From: Paenibacillus sp. HWE-109
Lineage (GTDB): Bacteria > Bacillota > Bacilli > Paenibacillales > NBRC-103111
Length of the DNA stretch: 64,000 nt
Reading direction: 5' to 3'
Assembly: GCF_022163125.1 (NCBI RefSeq)
Contig: NZ_CP091881.1
Span: 3,162,001 to 3,226,000, forward strand
In this document: positions 50,250 to 58,774 of the stretch, one piece after another
Position numbering within the stretch: position 1 is the stretch's first letter
How the letters are laid out: each line of letters begins with the position of its first letter
Program-made: the position numbers and the translations under genes
The notes under the pieces: model-generated
What the model was told of the DNA's origin: nothing
Database searches by the model: none
What the model saw: only the letters and a program-made list of their open reading frames with translations

Positions 50250-51287
50250 TTATTGTTCTATAGCAATATATTCAGCAATTTGCACAGCATTCCAAGCTGC
50301 GCCTTTCAGCAGGTTATCCGAAACGATCCACATGTTTAATGCTCTCGGATTGCTCAAATCACGACGTACACGTCCCACGAAAGTTTCTAATTTGCCTGCT
50401 GCATCTGTTGCCAGTGGATATTGCTGCTCTTTCGGATTGTCGACTAGCACAATGCCAGGAGCATTGGCCAGCAACGTTTTGACTTCTTCAATGTCAAAAT
50501 CCTCTTTCAATTCCACGTAGACGGACTCAGAATGCCCGTAAACAACCGGAATGCGTACACAAGTTGCTGTAACTTCAATGGACTCGTCGCCCATGATTTT
50601 TTTCGTTTCTAGAATCATTTTCATTTCTTCATTCGTAAAACCATTTTCATGGAATTTGTCGATTTGTGGAATCGCATTAAAGGCGATTTGATGTTTGACC
50701 GGCAGAGAACCTACTGGCAAAATATCTGGTTTTGCATCATTGCCTTCAAGAACTTCTTTGGACTGTCTCAACATTTCGTTAATCGCTTTGGCGCCCGCTC
50801 CGGAAACGGCTTGGTACGTAGATACGATAACGCGGGAAATCCCATATCGATCATATAATGGCTTAAGTGTAGCAACCATTTGGATTGTGGAACAGTTCGG
50901 ATTCGCAATAATGCCTTTATGTTCGTTGATTTTCTCAACATTAACTTCTGGTACAACTAATGGCGTTTCTGGATCCATACGGTATGCGCTTGTGTTATCA
51001 ATACAAATCGTGCCCGCTTGAACAGCATGAGGAGCTAATGCTTTGGTAACATCCCCGCCTGCACTAAACAATGCAATATCAACACCTTGAAAACTCTCTG
51101 GTGTCGCTTCTTGAACAACCACATCTTGACCTTTAAAAGGAAGCTTTACCCCTGCTGAACGGGCGGAAGAAAGCAATATTAATTCCTTAATGGGGAAATT
51201 CCGTTCTTCTAATAGACGGATGATTTGTTCTCCTACTGCGCCTGTAGCGCCTACAACTGCAACATTAAAAAGCTTCTGGTTCGACAT
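50250..51287 (-). CDS. asd: Aspartate-semialdehyde dehydrogenase
   Basis: 345 residues. NADPH-dependent reduction of aspartyl phosphate. N-terminal GATGAVGEQIIRLLEER Rossmann motif; active-site Cys in NPNCSTIQMV; SGAGAKAINEM; His and Arg in RIPVVYGHSESV. GGGGAG precedes the ATG. First of asd-dapG-dapA; spoVFB lies upstream, 36 bases away, so mother-cell transcripts from the spoVF promoter may continue into it. Confidence 0.96.
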   Translation of the reverse strand: MSNQKLFNVAVVGATGAVGEQIIRLLEERNFPIKELILLSSARSAGVKLPFKGQDVVVQEATPESFQGVDIALFSAGGDVTKALAPHAVQAGTICIDNTSAYRMDPETPLVVPEVNVEKINEHKGIIANPNCSTIQMVATLKPLYDRYGISRVIVSTYQAVSGAGAKAINEMLRQSKEVLEGNDAKPDILPVGSLPVKHQIAFNAIPQIDKFHENGFTNEEMKMILETKKIMGDESIEVTATCVRIPVVYGHSESVYVELKEDFDIEEVKTLLANAPGIVLVDNPKEQQYPLATDAAGKLETFVGRVRRDLSNPRALNMWIVSDNLLKGAAWNAVQIAEYIAIEQ

Positions 51288-51323
51288 TATGCTGGTTTCT
51301 CCCCTTCAAGGATTATATATAAA

Positions 51324-51917
51324 TTAGTATTGAAATCTCTCAATAATCATCGGCTGCAATTGTTTACCTTCCAGTGCAGCTTCACAGGCTTCCATAATCA
51401 AGTCCATCCGAGCTACCAACGAATTTGGTTTGGCTCCGGGGGCGTCTTGACCATAAGGAACAAAATAAATGTTCTTGGTGATTAAAAGTTTAGCGATGTT
51501 CATCGCATTCAAACCGAGGCCGTCATTGGTAGAAATAGCTAGAACCAACGGACGCAAATTCCTCATTTGGGCCTTGGCCGCCATAAGTACAGGACTTTCA
51601 GTCATTGCATTTGCTAGTTTACTAGTCGTATTCCCTGTACAAGGCGCAATAACCATCACGTCAAGCAACTTGGATGGACCTAGTGGTTCCGCATCTACAA
51701 TCGAAGAGATAATCTGATTGCCTGTAATATCCTTTAATTGCTGCTGCCAATCCGCAGAGTTGCCAAATCGAGTGTCCGTAGTCATCACCGAATTGGATAC
51801 AATCGGAATCACACGTGCACCTGCATCTACAAATCTCTTAATCTGAGGCATGACTTCTTCCAGCGTACAGTGAGAACCGGTTAATGCATAACCGACCGTT
51901 TTCCCTTGCCAATTCAT
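51324..51917 (-). CDS. spoVFB: Dipicolinate synthase subunit B
   Basis: 197 residues, a flavoprotein-like (Dfp) fold: KTVGYALTGSHCTLEEVMPQ, VIAPCTGNTTSKLANAMT with the Asn/Ser loop, and VLAISTNDGLG. With SpoVFA it makes dipicolinic acid in the mother cell at about a tenth of spore dry mass. ATG overlaps the spoVFA stop by four bases. B. subtilis SpoVFB is 200 residues. Confidence 0.95.
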   Translation of the reverse strand: MNWQGKTVGYALTGSHCTLEEVMPQIKRFVDAGARVIPIVSNSVMTTDTRFGNSADWQQQLKDITGNQIISSIVDAEPLGPSKLLDVMVIAPCTGNTTSKLANAMTESPVLMAAKAQMRNLRPLVLAISTNDGLGLNAMNIAKLLITKNIYFVPYGQDAPGAKPNSLVARMDLIMEACEAALEGKQLQPMIIERFQY

Positions 51918-52813
51918 TCCACATCGCTCCTGTCTTTGAAGTCTTCCTCGATCAGCTGACTTAATGTGTTAGCCATGATGCGGCCAGCTGTTTTGGGGGC
52001 GACGATGCCAGGTAGACCGGGCGCGAGCATCGCTTTAATGCCTCTTTTCTCAGCGAATCGGAAGTCCGTTCCGCCAGGTTTAGAAGCCAAATCGATGATG
52101 AGCGCGCGATGTGGGATATTGGTAATAACTTGCGCTGTGACTATCATAGTCGGAATTGTGTTAAAAAGCAAGTCAATATTCCCCACTTCCGGGTACAAGT
52201 CCTTCGTATAAAAAGGCTGAAAACCCATCTCCCACGCTCTCGCAAAATGCTCTGGCTTCCTTACGCCAACCTTGACGGCCGCCCCTAATCCTTGCAACGT
52301 TTTGGCCATTGTAAAGCCTGTGCGTCCAAAACCTAAAACCATACAAACAGACCCATGAATCGTGATATCTGTGTTCTGGATCGCCATCATGAGCGCGCCC
52401 TCTGCAGTCGGAATAGAATTGTAGATGGCAATATCATCCCGCTCGAATAACTCAATGACTTCAATGTCATGGGCAGCGCAGAGCTTTTTAAGAAAACTCT
52501 TAGCCATCCCTGTGTACACTTTGGCATGTTTGGGCAGCGCAGCCATGTGTTCGTCGGTCAATCTCATTTCTTCATTGGAGAACACAGATTCCACCTGTCC
52601 TGCATCATCCGTTCCCACCGCAGGTAATATAAGTGCGTCCACGGTTTGGAGTAATACAGGGTCAAGTTTAGCCGTAGAAACACCGCTGAACTGCCTTCCG
52701 AGATTATCAAAACCGATTAATGTCACAGTTGCATCTAACTCGGTAAATTTCTGAATTACTTCTAGTTGCCGGGCGTCCCCGCCCATAAATGCAACCGAAA
52801 TCCCAGTAAGCAT
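51914..52813 (-). CDS. spoVFA: Dipicolinate synthase subunit A
   Basis: 299 residues, an NAD(P)-dependent dehydrogenase-like Rossmann protein: ISVAFMGGDARQLEVIQKF at the start, CMVLGFGRTGFTMAKTLQG in the middle (cofactor-binding loop), DLASKPGGTDF and APGLPGIVAPKTAG at the end. Oxidises dihydrodipicolinate to dipicolinate with SpoVFB. A sigma-K-type promoter lies ~40 bases upstream, agreeing with mother-cell expression. GGGGTG precedes the ATG. Confidence 0.96.
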   Translation of the reverse strand: MLTGISVAFMGGDARQLEVIQKFTELDATVTLIGFDNLGRQFSGVSTAKLDPVLLQTVDALILPAVGTDDAGQVESVFSNEEMRLTDEHMAALPKHAKVYTGMAKSFLKKLCAAHDIEVIELFERDDIAIYNSIPTAEGALMMAIQNTDITIHGSVCMVLGFGRTGFTMAKTLQGLGAAVKVGVRKPEHFARAWEMGFQPFYTKDLYPEVGNIDLLFNTIPTMIVTAQVITNIPHRALIIDLASKPGGTDFRFAEKRGIKAMLAPGLPGIVAPKTAGRIMANTLSQLIEEDFKDRSDVE

Positions 52814-52851
52814 TCTTGCCTACACCCCTTTCTCAGTCCGTTTCGATACGT

Positions 52852-52881
52852 TATAGTATGCGTTCGCCTAATGATGGGTGC
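52852..52881 (-). promoter_or_regulatory. Sigma-K-type promoter of spoVF
   Basis: Minus strand GCACCC (52881-52876, with the AC of the -35), 17 bases, then CATACTATA (52860-52852), matching AC/CATAnnnTA. Lies 39 bases upstream of the spoVFA ATG. B. subtilis spoVF is known to be sigma-K dependent. Confidence 0.65.
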
Positions 52882-52910
52882 AATTCCTTTTCTACCGCAC
52901 AAGGGGAAAC

Positions 52911-52942
52911 AAAAAAAGACCGTCTTCACGGGGAAGACGGTC
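52911..52942 (-). terminator. Rho-independent terminator of dut
   Basis: Perfect 10-bp stem GACCGTCTTC/GAAGACGGTC followed by TTTTTTT on the minus strand, about 20 bases past the dut stop. Confidence 0.85.
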
Positions 52943-52962
52943 CATAACCTTATTATTTCTAC

Positions 52963-53421
52963 TCAACGGCCCGTATGACCGAAACCGCCGGAACCGCGAT
53001 CTGTCTCCGTTAGTTCCGTTACTTCGACAAGATTAATTTGCGGAACTAATTGAAACACCATTTGAGCAATCCGCTCATTTCGCTGAATCGTAAATGGCTC
53101 TTGTCCATGGTTAATTAAGAGCACTTTCACTTCACCTCGATAATCTGCATCAATCGTTCCAGGCGAGTTCAGTGAAGTAATGCCATGCTTATAAGCAAGC
53201 CCGCTTCGCGGTCGAATTTGAGCTTCGAGCTCTGGCGGCATACTAAGCGCAAATCCTGTCGGGATAAGCTCCCGTTGGCCTGGGCTCAGAATGATCGGCT
53301 CGCTAACCGCGGCATGCAGATCAAAGCCACTGGCTAGCTCGGACATTTTCTGCGGCAGCTTGATATCCTCATGACCAGCAAGGCGTTTAATTTGAACTTC
53401 AAAACTAGAGAGTGACAAGCT
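52963..53421 (-). CDS. dut: Deoxyuridine 5'-triphosphate nucleotidohydrolase
   Basis: 152 residues, trimeric dUTPase that hydrolyses dUTP to dUMP. The five motifs are seen: ASGFDLHAA, PRSGLAYKHG, NSPGTIDADYRGE, RIAQMVF and the C-terminal RGSGGFGHTGR. Start is the TTG at 53421, with AGGAGGG seven bases upstream; the ATG at 53439 lies before it. It overlaps the mlpA end by 17 bases. In B. subtilis the equivalent position holds ymxH, so the dut gene here differs from that order. Confidence 0.95.
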   Translation of the reverse strand, partial: SLSLSSFEVQIKRLAGHEDIKLPQKMSELASGFDLHAAVSEPIILSPGQRELIPTGFALSMPPELEAQIRPRSGLAYKHGITSLNSPGTIDADYRGEVKVLLINHGQEPFTIQRNERIAQMVFQLVPQINLVEVTELTETDRGSGGFGHTGR

Positions 53422-54661
53422 GATCCCTCCTGAAGCCATTAATTACATCATCCGAATTACCAACCATGGATAAAGCAAATGGGGTAGCGAACAAGGACTT
53501 GATCAATGCGCGAATATGATCCATCTGAACGCTTTCAATTCGTTGGATCATTTCATCAAGACTATAATGTTTCCCCGTCATCAACTCATTCTTGCCGAAT
53601 CGGTTCATGCGGCTGCTTGTGCTCTCCAAACTAAGAATTAAGCTGCCTTTCAGCTGCTCTTTCCCTTTCTTTAATTCCGAGTCCGTCATTCCTTTGATAG
53701 CGATATCTTGTAAAAGCTCCATCGTAACTTCGAGCACTTCCAGTGTCTGCTTAGGCGCAGTTCCCGTATAAATCGTGAACATCCCGCTATCGATGTGGGA
53801 AGAGTGGTACGAGTATACCGAATAAGCAAGTCCCCGTTTCTCACGAATTTCTTGAAACAGTCTAGAGCTCATGCCTCCGCCTATGGCGTTGTTGAGAAGT
53901 ACCATTGGATACAAGTTCTCTTCTTGCAGCGACAGTCCAGGCAGCGAGAGACAAATATGATTTTGTTCCGTTTTTTTGGCATGGAAAATCAAATCGCCAA
54001 GAAAATCAGGCGCATCATAGCTGGTTTCTATCCCTGTTGTTGCAAACTCGCCAAAATGCTTCTCGATTAGCTCACGCACGCTATCATCAATATTCCCAGC
54101 AATGCTTAACACCGTATTCTCGGTATTATAATGCTGCTTCATATAGTTGCGAAGATCATCTGATTTCATTTTGGACAAGTTATCTTCAGTTCCGAGAATC
54201 GTATAGCCTAGCGGATGCGAGCCATACGAAGCTTTCGCTAATAAGTCATGGACCAAATCATCCGGCGTATCTTCGTACATGGAGATTTCCTCGTAAATGA
54301 CTTTCTTCTCTTTCTCCAATTCGCCTTCATCAAAGGATGAATGGAAAAACATATCGGATAAGACATCCATCGCAAGCGGCAGATGCTCGTCGAGTACTTT
54401 GGCGTAATAACAAGTATACTCCTTGGATGTGAATGCGTTGACATTCCCACCAATTCCATCAAATATCTCAGCGATATCTTTTGCTGAATGGCGATCCGTC
54501 CCCTTAAACAGCATGTGTTCAATGAAGTGCGATACGCCGTTCATTTCTTGAGATTCATTACGCGAGCCTGTTTTTACCCATATTCCGAATGTCACCGATC
54601 GAAAAGTAGGGATTTGTTCCATGACGACTCTCAAGCCATTATGTAAGCGATATTTGATCAC
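53405..54661 (-). CDS. mlpA: M16 zinc peptidase MlpA (YmxG)
   Basis: 418 residues from the GTG at 54661 (GAGGA upstream), matching MIK(R/Y) starts of the family. HFIEHMLF gives the inverted zinc motif, with EEISMYEDTPDDLVHD carrying the third ligand Glu; second half has IREKRGLAYSVYSYHSSH. Processing peptidase of the mitochondrial beta-MPP type; in B. subtilis MlpA lies between pnp-ylxY and dapA-side genes and influences gene regulation. Substrates unknown here. Confidence 0.92.
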   Translation of the reverse strand: MIKYRLHNGLRVVMEQIPTFRSVTFGIWVKTGSRNESQEMNGVSHFIEHMLFKGTDRHSAKDIAEIFDGIGGNVNAFTSKEYTCYYAKVLDEHLPLAMDVLSDMFFHSSFDEGELEKEKKVIYEEISMYEDTPDDLVHDLLAKASYGSHPLGYTILGTEDNLSKMKSDDLRNYMKQHYNTENTVLSIAGNIDDSVRELIEKHFGEFATTGIETSYDAPDFLGDLIFHAKKTEQNHICLSLPGLSLQEENLYPMVLLNNAIGGGMSSRLFQEIREKRGLAYSVYSYHSSHIDSGMFTIYTGTAPKQTLEVLEVTMELLQDIAIKGMTDSELKKGKEQLKGSLILSLESTSSRMNRFGKNELMTGKHYSLDEMIQRIESVQMDHIRALIKSLFATPFALSMVGNSDDVINGFRRDQLVTL

Positions 54662-54767
54662 CAAGGTTCCTCCTCAAAGTGTAGCACCTGAAATCCTATT
54701 CCCCAATTATACTTACTTAGTCTAACAAAAATGTGTCTATGACTCAACTTTGTGCCGGGCAGCTCAC

Positions 54768-55820
54768 TTAGTTCGACATTTGCCCCCCATCTGGGATCCG
54801 TTTGGAGGATATCAACTCGGATACAGTTCCCAGAGTTAGCCCTTTATTCTTAATGAGTCGAATCATCCCTTGCAGCGCATCTTTGGAAGATGGTGTGGGG
54901 TGCATCAGGATTAGCATGCCTGGTTCAATACTCGTCGTTAGCCGCTGAATAATGCGATCTGCTCCAGGATTTTTCCAATCGATTGTATCAAAGGTCCACA
55001 GCACCGTTTGCAATTTAAATTCAGAGGCCACTTGAATCGTCTCTTGGCTGAAATAGCCCGAAGGCGGCGCAAAAAGAGTATTTTTAACACCGAGCTGCTG
55101 CTTCAAAAGATCTTCCGTCTTGGCGATTTCTTCTACCGCTTTGCTGCGATTTATATTTCTCATATCTTTGTGCGAATAAGCATGATTAGACATTTCATGC
55201 CCCTCGCTTTGGATCTTTTTGGCCATTTCAACATTCTTCTTTAACCAAGAGCCATCCAGAAAAAAAGTAGCATGAACGTTTTCATTACGAAGTGTCTCTA
55301 AAATACTAGGTAAATATTCATTCCCCCAAGCCACATTAATCATTAAAGAGGCCATTGGCTTCTTGGGGTTTCCCTTATATACGGGAATCGGTCCCAAATC
55401 ATTCAGTTGAATGCTGGGCTCGACTTCCTTCATAACATAATTAATTTTCCCAGATGTAAGGTTATGTGCAGATAATTTAAGCGTCTCATCGACATCCACT
55501 GCCAAGCCATTATACCCTGGTATTGCCTTCCATACAGGATCAATCCTTGCATTTATAGGGGCAATATTCCGTTTTATCGATTCATTTTGGATGATTTCAG
55601 TTAGTTGGGACGGGCTTAGTTTAGTTTGCTGGATTGCTCTCGTTGATTCAGATGCAAAAACAGGGAGTGTCTCTTCATTCTGCCAATCGCTCTGATTCAC
55701 ATAAGGCATTTGTATGTTTTTCACAGCTTGAATATATGTTCCTACATCCGGTATTGCCTGAATGGTGAGCATAACCACAGCAAAGAAACTTCCAAGTAGA
55801 AGCCATTTTCTCACGTACAT
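54768..55820 (-). CDS. ylxY: Polysaccharide deacetylase YlxY
   Basis: 350 residues: signal or anchor helix (about 5-25), an N-terminal region with weak similarity, and a NodB domain (~165-345) with MINVAWGNEYLPSIL, THE-like SEGHEMSNHAYSHKD (His-x3-His zinc ligands), PPSGYFSQET and ILMHPTPSSK. The usual first catalytic Asp of NodB (DDG) is replaced by NVAWG, so activity may be lost, as reported for YlxY homologues. In B. subtilis ylxY lies between pnpA and mlpA, as here. A CATACAAT -10-like element (sigma-E/K type) sits 30 bases upstream of the ATG. Confidence 0.85.
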   Translation of the reverse strand: MYVRKWLLLGSFFAVVMLTIQAIPDVGTYIQAVKNIQMPYVNQSDWQNEETLPVFASESTRAIQQTKLSPSQLTEIIQNESIKRNIAPINARIDPVWKAIPGYNGLAVDVDETLKLSAHNLTSGKINYVMKEVEPSIQLNDLGPIPVYKGNPKKPMASLMINVAWGNEYLPSILETLRNENVHATFFLDGSWLKKNVEMAKKIQSEGHEMSNHAYSHKDMRNINRSKAVEEIAKTEDLLKQQLGVKNTLFAPPSGYFSQETIQVASEFKLQTVLWTFDTIDWKNPGADRIIQRLTTSIEPGMLILMHPTPSSKDALQGMIRLIKNKGLTLGTVSELISSKRIPDGGQMSN

Positions 55821-55903
55821 GTACAGGTCCCCCCATCCTTATGTCCTGATTGTATGCAGGTCAGGACAAGAGTAGAACGAGGCGTGTCCATGCTCACGGA
55901 AAA

Positions 55904-55934
55904 GCAAAAAAGAGACAGATTGATCTGACTCTTT
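55904..55934 (-). terminator. Rho-independent terminator of pnp
   Basis: Stem AGAG-CAGA/TCTG-CTCT with one mismatch and a TTTTTTGC run on the minus strand, about 40 bases past the pnp stop. Confidence 0.65.
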
Positions 55935-55974
55935 GTTCAAAATCTATGAAGAGAGACTTCACAAGTCACGCGGC

Positions 55975-58077
55975 TTAGGTCTGAGCCGGGACTTGCGAAG
56001 TTAGCGTCGCTTTGCGAGAAAGATTTACTCTTCCTTGCTGGTCAATTTCAGTTACTTTGACGGTAATTTGGTCGCCAATATTCACGACATCTTCCACTTT
56101 GGCAACACGCTCTGTGGAGATTTGTGAAATATGAACCAGACCTTCTTTACCCGGCAAAATTTCAACAAAGGCTCCGAATTTCTCAACACGCTTAACTGTG
56201 CCAAGGTACGTTTCACCCACAATGACTTCACGTACGATGCCTTCGATAATGGAACGCGCTTTTTCGTTCATCTCTTGGTTGGATGAAGCGATGAATACAC
56301 GACCGTCTTGCTCGATATCGATTTTCACGCCTGTTTCTTCGATAATTTTGTTGATAATTTTACCGCCTGCACCAATGACATCACGGATTTTGTCCGGATT
56401 AATGTTCATTGTCAAAATTTTAGGCGCATATTTCGAAAGCACTTTTTTCGGCTCAGCAATGCGAGATACCATTTTGCCTAGAATGTGTAAACGACCTTCT
56501 TTGGCTTGTTGTAAAGATTGTTGCAGAATACTGCGATCGATACCATCAATCTTGATATCCATTTGCAGAGCTGTAATCCCTTCAGCTGTTCCCGCAACTT
56601 TAAAGTCCATATCACCAAGATGGTCTTCCATTCCTTGAATATCAGACAAAATGGAGAAGTGATCGCCGTCTTTGATCAGACCCATGGCAATCCCGGCAAC
56701 TGGTGCTTTAATCGGTACACCAGCGTCCATAAGAGCTAATGTACTAGCGCAGATACTTGCTTGAGACGTTGAACCATTCGATTCCAACACTTCAGATACA
56801 AGACGTATTGTGTAAGGGAATTCAACTTCATTAGGGATGATAGGCTCAAGCGCTCGCTCACCTAAAGCACCATGTCCGATTTCACGACGCCCTGGAGGAC
56901 GAAGCGGTCTTGCTTCACCAACGGAGAATGGCGGGAAATTATAGTGATGCATGAAACGTTTGGTCTCTGTCAAATCCAATCCATCCAAGATTTGAACATC
57001 GCCAAGTGCGCCTAATGTACAAATACTAAGTGCTTGCGTTTGTCCACGTGTGAACAGACCGGAACCATGCGTACGCGGCAATAGATCAATATCACAATCG
57101 ATTGCACGAATTTCCTCAGGTTTACGACCGTCAGGTCTTACTTTATCATGCGTAATTAAGCGACGAACTTCTTCTTTGACGATATCATACAGTGTTTCTT
57201 TCACATCACCTAATAGACCTGGCGTTGCTTCATATAGGGCAGTGAAATGTTCCACAGCTTCGGCGTTAACCACATCAATTGCTTCTTGTCTTGCATGCTT
57301 CTCTGGGATTTTGATAGCTTCCACTAATCTGGCTTGTGCAAATGCGCGAACAGCGCTATTTACTTCTGCATCAACCGCATGAAGCTTCACTTCCATTTTC
57401 GGTTTACCAGCTTGTGCAACTAACTCCTCGATAACCGCGACAATTTTACGGATTTCATCATGACCGAACATAATCGCTTCCAAGACAACTTCCTCAGAAA
57501 CTTCATTCGCTCCTGCTTCTACCATCATAATTGCGTCTTTGGTTCCGGCAACCGTCAAGTGAATATCACTTTTCTCAGCGATCTCACCCGTTGGATTAAT
57601 TACGAATTGGCCATCAACTCGTCCCACAATTACGCCACCAACAGGTCCGTTGAAGGGCACATCGGAGATTGCAAGCGCAGCTGATGTCCCGATCATTGCC
57701 GCGATTTCAGGCGGGCACTCTTGATCCACGCTCATAACGATGGAAACGATTTGAACATCATTACGGAACCCTTCAGGAAATAATGGACGAATCGGACGAT
57801 CCGTTAAACGACTCGAAAGAATTGCTTTCTCGCTTGGACGTCCTTCCCGTTTAATAAATCCACCCGGGATTTTACCAACCGAATAAAGTCTTTCTTCATA
57901 ATTAACCGTTAGCGGAAAGAAATCCAAGTCTTTCGGTCCGCTGGATGCTGTAACTGTACTTAGTACAACCGTATCCCCGTAACGCACGGTAACAGCTGCA
58001 TTGGCTTGTTTGGCCAGTCTTCCCGTTTCAAGAATGAACGGTTTTCCGCCAAGTTCCATTTGTACCCTTTTCTCCAT
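55975..58077 (-). CDS. pnp: Polynucleotide phosphorylase
   Basis: 700 residues. 3'-to-5' phosphorolytic exoribonuclease. Two RNase PH domains (first: RYGDTVVLSTVTAS, FIKREGRPSEKAILSSRL; second with HGSGLFTRGQTQALSICTLG), KH domain with IGAGGKIINKIIEETG, S1 domain at the end (GTVKRVEKFGAFVEILPGKEG). TAGGAGG precedes the ATG. It follows rpsO at 261 bases, as in B. subtilis. Confidence 0.97.
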   Translation of the reverse strand: MEKRVQMELGGKPFILETGRLAKQANAAVTVRYGDTVVLSTVTASSGPKDLDFFPLTVNYEERLYSVGKIPGGFIKREGRPSEKAILSSRLTDRPIRPLFPEGFRNDVQIVSIVMSVDQECPPEIAAMIGTSAALAISDVPFNGPVGGVIVGRVDGQFVINPTGEIAEKSDIHLTVAGTKDAIMMVEAGANEVSEEVVLEAIMFGHDEIRKIVAVIEELVAQAGKPKMEVKLHAVDAEVNSAVRAFAQARLVEAIKIPEKHARQEAIDVVNAEAVEHFTALYEATPGLLGDVKETLYDIVKEEVRRLITHDKVRPDGRKPEEIRAIDCDIDLLPRTHGSGLFTRGQTQALSICTLGALGDVQILDGLDLTETKRFMHHYNFPPFSVGEARPLRPPGRREIGHGALGERALEPIIPNEVEFPYTIRLVSEVLESNGSTSQASICASTLALMDAGVPIKAPVAGIAMGLIKDGDHFSILSDIQGMEDHLGDMDFKVAGTAEGITALQMDIKIDGIDRSILQQSLQQAKEGRLHILGKMVSRIAEPKKVLSKYAPKILTMNINPDKIRDVIGAGGKIINKIIEETGVKIDIEQDGRVFIASSNQEMNEKARSIIEGIVREVIVGETYLGTVKRVEKFGAFVEILPGKEGLVHISQISTERVAKVEDVVNIGDQITVKVTEIDQQGRVNLSRKATLTSQVPAQT

Positions 58078-58254
58078 AAAATCCTCCTAAGGAATTATTG
58101 CATTCCATATGTGTTTGACTGCATGCACAGAAAAAAGGTCCACAAACCTCGTATCTCCATACTCCGTATGTATTCATCATGAACTCACGATGGAGTCATC
58201 CTCTATTTCTGCATACTGTCTAGTATTTCCTTCTTTTTCCGTTTTAAAAATACA

Positions 58255-58325
58255 AGAAAAAGCAACCTTGTTGTCACTCTCTGCTGAAGCTTTATCAAGC
58301 CCAGCAAAGGAGCAACAGGTTGCTT
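58255..58325 (-). terminator. Rho-independent terminator of rpsO
   Basis: Minus strand AGCAACCTGTTG pairs with CAACAAGGTTGCT (one bulged base) over a large inner loop with a second hairpin, then TTTTTC. It starts about 14 bases past the rpsO stop. Probably allows some read-through into pnp. Confidence 0.7.
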
Positions 58326-58338
58326 CTCATTGTCGGTT

Positions 58339-58608
58339 TTATCGACGCAAACCAAGCTTCTCGATCAAAGCACTGTAACGGCTCACATCTTTGTTCTTCA
58401 CGTATGCTAGCAATTTACGGCGTTGTCCTACCATTTTGAGCAAGCCACGACGGGAGTGATGATCTTTCTTGTGTGTCCGCAAGTGGTTAGTCAGGTTAAC
58501 AATGTTCTCAGTAAGAATTGCTACTTGTACCTCTGGTGACCCAGTGTCAGTATCATGTACTTTGTGAGTTTGAATCAGTTGTGTTTTGCGTTCTTGAGTT
58601 AATGCCAT
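58339..58608 (-). CDS. rpsO: 30S ribosomal protein S15
   Basis: 89 residues, the exact family length. Helical 16S rRNA-binding protein: MALTQERKTQLIQTH, DTGSPEVQVAILTENIVNLT, HHSRRGLLKMVGQRRKLLAYV and the end RYSALIEKLGLRR. TTAGGAG precedes the ATG. A promoter and ~115-base leader lie upstream; S15 represses its own mRNA in many bacteria and a structured leader would allow that. Confidence 0.98.
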   Translation of the reverse strand: MALTQERKTQLIQTHKVHDTDTGSPEVQVAILTENIVNLTNHLRTHKKDHHSRRGLLKMVGQRRKLLAYVKNKDVSRYSALIEKLGLRR

Positions 58609-58724
58609 GATTGTTCATCTCCTAAATTCTATTGTATCCCCGCTAGCCTAGAAATCGCCGATGATAGCGCCAATCCAAGCTAAGGTTCATGTCACAAAGA
58701 ACTGCTCCTCTGGGCAACGTTAAT
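58609..58724 (-). promoter_or_regulatory. rpsO leader, possible S15 autoregulatory RNA
   Basis: About 115 transcribed bases lie between the rpsO promoter and its ATG, with short self-complementary runs (for example GGCGCTATC and GATAGCGCC-like segments around 58655-58680). Firmicute rpsO leaders often fold into an S15-binding three-way junction. A fold was not computed. Confidence 0.35.
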
Positions 58725-58725
58725 C

Positions 58726-58754
58726 AGTATATCACAAACGTCTAGTAGAAGCAA
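58726..58754 (-). promoter_or_regulatory. Sigma-A promoter of rpsO
   Basis: Minus strand TTGCTT (58754-58749), 17-base spacer, TATACT (58731-58726) with a TGTGA before the -10. Confidence 0.65.
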
Positions 58755-58774
58755 ATGCCTGTTCGACTAGAACG

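Noticed and set aside
48985..52813. A lysine riboswitch or T-box before asd, dapG or spoVF
   Set aside because: No conserved lysine-box or T-box sequence was recognised in the short gaps; the spoVF region shows only a sigma-K-type promoter.
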